Shown here: piece after piece, positions 61,570 to 64,000 of the stretch
Numbering within the stretch: position 1 is the stretch's first letter
Layout: every line of letters begins with the position of its first letter
Origin: Zoogloea sp. LCSB751
GTDB lineage: Bacteria; Pseudomonadota; Gammaproteobacteria; Burkholderiales; Rhodocyclaceae
NCBI RefSeq assembly: GCF_002028455.1
Contig: NZ_MWUM01000019.1
Span: 43,393-107,392 of the forward strand
Direction of reading: 5' to 3'
Length of the DNA stretch: 64,000 nucleotides
Notes under the pieces: generated by a model
Database searches by the model: none
Seen by the model: only the letters and a program-made list of their open reading frames with translations
What the model was told of the DNA's origin: nothing
Translations under genes and position numbers: made by a program

Positions 61570-62573
61570 TGCCTATCGGACCCATACTCGTCGTCGACGA
61601 CGAACCCCTCAACCTGGACGCCATACGCGAGGCCCTCAAGGACAACTACCGCCTGGCATTCGCCACCAGCGGCGTCGACGCGCTCGCCGCCGCACACCGG
61701 CACCACCCCGCCCTGATCCTGCTCGACATCCAGATGCCCGGCATGGACGGCTACGAAACCTGCCGCCAACTGAAGGCCGATCCACGCACTGCGGCGATCC
61801 CCGTCATCTTCGTGACCAGCCTGTCGGAGACTCCGGACGAAACCTACGGTTTCCAGGTCGGAGCGGTGGACTACATCACCAAACCCATCCACCCGGCCAT
61901 CGTCCAGGTGCGAGTCGCGAACCAGCTCAACCTGGTACGCGCCTCCGAACTCGAACAGAGCTATCGGGACGCCATCACCATGCTGGGCGAAGCCGGGCAT
62001 TTCAACGACACCGACACCGGCCTGCACATCTGGCGGATGGCCGCCTACGCCAGGGCGATTGCAGCAGCCACGGGCTGGAGTGAGGAAGCCTGCGCGCTGC
62101 TGGAACTCGCAGCCCCGATGCACGACACCGGCAAGATCGGCATCCCCGGCACCCTCCTGCGCAAACCCGGCAAGCTCGACGCGGACGAATGGGTTGTCAT
62201 GCGCACCCACACCACCATTGGCCACGAGATCCTCAGCAAGAGCAACGCCCCGGTCTTTCAACTGGCTGCCGAGCTGGCCCTGCGCCACCACGAGAAATGG
62301 GACGGCAGCGGCTACCCGGACGGTCTGGCCGGCACCACGATTCCAGAATCGGCGCGGATCGTCGCGCTGGCCGACGTCTTCGACGCCCTGACGATGCAAC
62401 GGCCATACAAGGATGCCTGGCCCATTGAGCGCGTGATAAGGTTCGTCGAAGAAAACACGGGAACCCATTTCGAGCCGCGCCTGATTGAGATATTTACCGC
62501 GATCCTCCCGCAGCTCCTGGAAATCAAGGAGACCTGGGATACGCGGGAGAACGCCATGGAAACGCAAAAATGA
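61566..62573 (+). CDS. response regulator with HD-GYP output (cyclic-di-GMP phosphodiesterase)
   Basis: 335 residues. The receiver has ILVVDDEPLNLDAIREAL and LILLDIQMPGMDGYETC with phospho-acceptor Asp. The HD-GYP domain has HDTGKIGIPG (here APMHDTGKIGIP), HTTIGHEIL, HHEKWDGSGYPDGL and DALTMQRPYK, all catalytic residues intact. It overlaps the kinase stop by four bases and is the likely partner of that kinase, turning its signal into cyclic-di-GMP breakdown. An ATG three bases later is an alternative start. Confidence 0.92.
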   Translation: MMPIGPILVVDDEPLNLDAIREALKDNYRLAFATSGVDALAAAHRHHPALILLDIQMPGMDGYETCRQLKADPRTAAIPVIFVTSLSETPDETYGFQVGAVDYITKPIHPAIVQVRVANQLNLVRASELEQSYRDAITMLGEAGHFNDTDTGLHIWRMAAYARAIAAATGWSEEACALLELAAPMHDTGKIGIPGTLLRKPGKLDADEWVVMRTHTTIGHEILSKSNAPVFQLAAELALRHHEKWDGSGYPDGLAGTTIPESARIVALADVFDALTMQRPYKDAWPIERVIRFVEENTGTHFEPRLIEIFTAILPQLLEIKETWDTRENAMETQK

Positions 62574-63733
62574 GTGAGGACCTGTTCGAGACCGACCGCA
62601 CGCCGCGAGCGCGGGTGATGATCGTCGACGATGACGAGATTTCCGCCGGTCTGCTCGAGAGCCTGCTCGAAGACGAATTCGAGACCTGCACCCTTCCCTC
62701 TGGCGAAGCCTGCCTCGACCACCTGATCCGTTTCGGCCCCGACGTGGTGCTGCTGGACATACAAATGAGCGGGATCGACGGCTACGAGACCTGCCGCCGC
62801 CTGCATGCGCTGGAAGAGTGGTCGTCACCGACGGAGCAGCCGGTAGTGATCTTCTTTTCCGGCCATGACACCCTGGAAGAACGTCTCAAGGCCTACGAGT
62901 CGGGCGGCGACGACTTCATCGCCAAGCCACCGGCGCCGGAAGAAGTGGTGAGCAAGGTCCGCGCACTCGTCACGCTGGTGGCCGAACGCAAACGCGTGCA
63001 GTCCGAAAAGGACTCCATCCAGAAGATGGCCATGTCCTTCCTCACCAACCTGGGCGAGAGCGGCGTGGCGCTGCAGTTCCTGCGCAGCGGCCTGGCCTGC
63101 ACAGACATGGCCGAACTGGCCCGACTGACGATTGCCGCCCTGCGCGACTACGAGCTGGATGCCCACGTGCAGCTCGGCGCCCTGGGCCGGGCCAGGACTT
63201 TCGTCCCGTCAGGGAGCGCGACGCCACTCGAAGAATCGGTGTTCGAGCAGGCGCGCAAGATGGAACGCATCTTCCAGTTCCGCCGCAAGATCGTCATCAA
63301 CTACCCGCACGTCTCCATCCTCATCAACAACTTCCCGATCGAGGACGAGGAGCGCTGCGGGCGCCTGCGCGATCACCTGGCAATCATCGCCGAAGGCTGC
63401 GAGGCTAGCATGCTGGCCCTGCTGCGCGACACCGAGATCCGGGCCCGCACCAGCCTGCTGCAGGACACCGCCGCCGGCGTCGAGCACGCCATCGTCACCC
63501 TGCGCGAGCAGTACCGGACGCTGCAGGCGGAAACCCGCCTCAGCCTGCACGAGCTCAACCAGTTCTTTGCCAAGGAGCTGATGTATCTCGGCCTCTCGGA
63601 CGTCCAGGAAGAACAGATGCTGTCCATGCTGTCCCGCGGCATCGAGCAGACCCTGGCGGCTTTCGACAGGGGACTGGACTTCGACTCCCAGCTGGGTGGC
63701 CTGCTGGCCAACATCCGCGCGGGCAAGGATTAG
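62570..63733 (+). CDS. receiver-domain protein with helical C-terminal output
   Basis: 387 residues. The receiver domain has VMIVDDDEISAGLLESLLED and VVLLDIQMSGIDGYETC, with the Asp and a Lys in DDFIAKPPAPEE. The remaining ~250 residues are mostly helical without a known catalytic motif (FQFRRKIVINYPHVSILINN; LREQYRTLQAETRLSLHELN). It overlaps the REC-HD-GYP gene by four bases, making a three-gene signalling operon with the hybrid kinase. Output may be protein-protein contact. Confidence 0.85.
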   Translation: MSEDLFETDRTPRARVMIVDDDEISAGLLESLLEDEFETCTLPSGEACLDHLIRFGPDVVLLDIQMSGIDGYETCRRLHALEEWSSPTEQPVVIFFSGHDTLEERLKAYESGGDDFIAKPPAPEEVVSKVRALVTLVAERKRVQSEKDSIQKMAMSFLTNLGESGVALQFLRSGLACTDMAELARLTIAALRDYELDAHVQLGALGRARTFVPSGSATPLEESVFEQARKMERIFQFRRKIVINYPHVSILINNFPIEDEERCGRLRDHLAIIAEGCEASMLALLRDTEIRARTSLLQDTAAGVEHAIVTLREQYRTLQAETRLSLHELNQFFAKELMYLGLSDVQEEQMLSMLSRGIEQTLAAFDRGLDFDSQLGGLLANIRAGKD

Positions 63734-63791
63734 ACAAACGGATACAGTGCGCCCTGGCGCAGGGTATCCGGGACATAGCTGTGGGCTTGCC

Positions 63792-63819
63792 CGTTGGGGC
63801 GAATTCATTCGCTCCAACG
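63792..63819. repeat. REP-like inverted repeat
   Basis: CGTTGGGGCGAAT (63792-63804) pairs with ATTCGCTCCAACG (63807-63819) with one mismatch and a two-base loop. It lies between the convergent REC gene and porin gene. Short extragenic palindromes of this type are common in chromosomes of Pseudomonas and betaproteobacteria and can limit transcription readthrough. It suggests that this right end is chromosomal backbone. Confidence 0.6.
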
Positions 63820-63880
63820 AGCGCAAGCTCCTGCAGGGTCAGGCGGTTTCCCAGCCTGGCCCCGCAGGGCCGCGCCGGTT

Positions 63881-64000
63881 TTAGAACACGTGGTTCACAC
63901 CCAGCATGTAGCCGTTCGGGTCGTAGCCCGGCTTGGCGACGGTGCCGACCAGGTTGCCGCCGTCGGTCAGGCTGTAGGTGCCGTTGGCCTTGTTGAGCAC
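63881..64000 (-). CDS. Gram-negative porin, C-terminal end (gene runs off the window)
   Basis: The last 39 codons of a minus-strand gene ending in TAA at 63881. They read GYDPNGYMLGVNHVF at the end, preceded by alternating strand-like residues (NGTYSLTDGGNLVGTV). A terminal aromatic Phe after GVNHV is the outer-membrane beta-barrel signature of trimeric porins in betaproteobacteria. Too little is visible to name the porin. A GC-rich hairpin (GGCCC..GGGCC near 63858-63870) follows the stop. Confidence 0.7.
   Translation of the reverse strand: MLNKANGTYSLTDGGNLVGTVAKPGYDPNGYMLGVNHVF

Overview
This is a GC-rich proteobacterial window. It is most likely from a betaproteobacterium, and I would guess Rhodocyclales (Thauera/Azoarcus type). 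That guess rests on codon and GC character, a Gram-negative porin C-terminus at the right edge, and close family likeness of the copper, mercury and lead/zinc modules to betaproteobacterial metal islands. No rRNA, tRNA or core housekeeping gene is present, so the taxonomic call is inference. Nearly the whole window is an accessory island built from mobile elements and heavy-metal resistance modules. Only the right-hand ~5.6 kb (signalling genes plus porin) looks like chromosomal backbone.

Left part (1-7.6 kb): an IS91-type element (transposase running off the window edge, tyrosine recombinase, terminal hairpin); a cytochrome P460 / carboxymuconolactone-decarboxylase pair divergent from an AraC regulator; a MntA-HepT toxin-antitoxin pair; a cupin; then a four-gene overlapping cluster ending in a Tn3-family resolvase. 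The last codon of that resolvase lies inside a Tn21-type inverted repeat, and the repeat truncates a RES-domain gene.

Copper/silver part (7.6-36.6 kb): copZ and copA with two CueR-type promoters and cueR. Next comes a block of unusual cargo: two repeat-bearing small proteins, an HhH plus nuclease-like protein, an IHF-beta-like protein, an HD-GYP protein and an orphan FlgB-like protein. Then follows a large leftward copper set: small periplasmic proteins and lipoprotein, SilP/CopF-like ATPase, ICMT-like and DUF2933 membrane proteins, YHS protein, CusA, CusB, TolC, CusF, DUF411 protein, cytochrome c, multicopper oxidase and a second TolC. It is headed by a divergent CopR-CopS two-component system. 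Four copies of a palindromic site in a conserved longer context precede the leftward units, and I propose them as the CopR regulon. CopK and a Cys-rich exported protein follow, with a GNAT/partner pair in between.

Mercury and lead/zinc part (37-52 kb): a minimal merR-merTPA locus with an intact MerR operator and a decayed transposon end next to merR; a HEPN-like protein; then a pbr/czc hybrid locus. That locus has an FTR1-type permease with cytochrome domain and a PbrR/CadR regulator, divergent from a P1B ATPase followed by czcI and czcCBA.

Right part (52-64 kb): a Tn4651/Tn4652-like Tn3-family unit (tnpA plus a tnpC-like gene) preceded by an overlapping trio of tyrosine recombinase, unknown protein and PIN nuclease. 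Its 47-bp terminal repeat sits inside a multidomain hybrid histidine kinase gene and has replaced that gene's 5' end. The kinase is followed in overlapping order by a REC-HD-GYP protein and a REC protein, then a REP-like hairpin and a porin.

Together the metal genes cover cytoplasmic export (P1B ATPases), periplasm-to-outside export (two RND/TolC systems), periplasmic copper oxidation and binding, mercury reduction and matching sensors (MerR-family CueR, MerR, PbrR/CadR, and CopRS). Mobile-element ends show that these modules were assembled stepwise.
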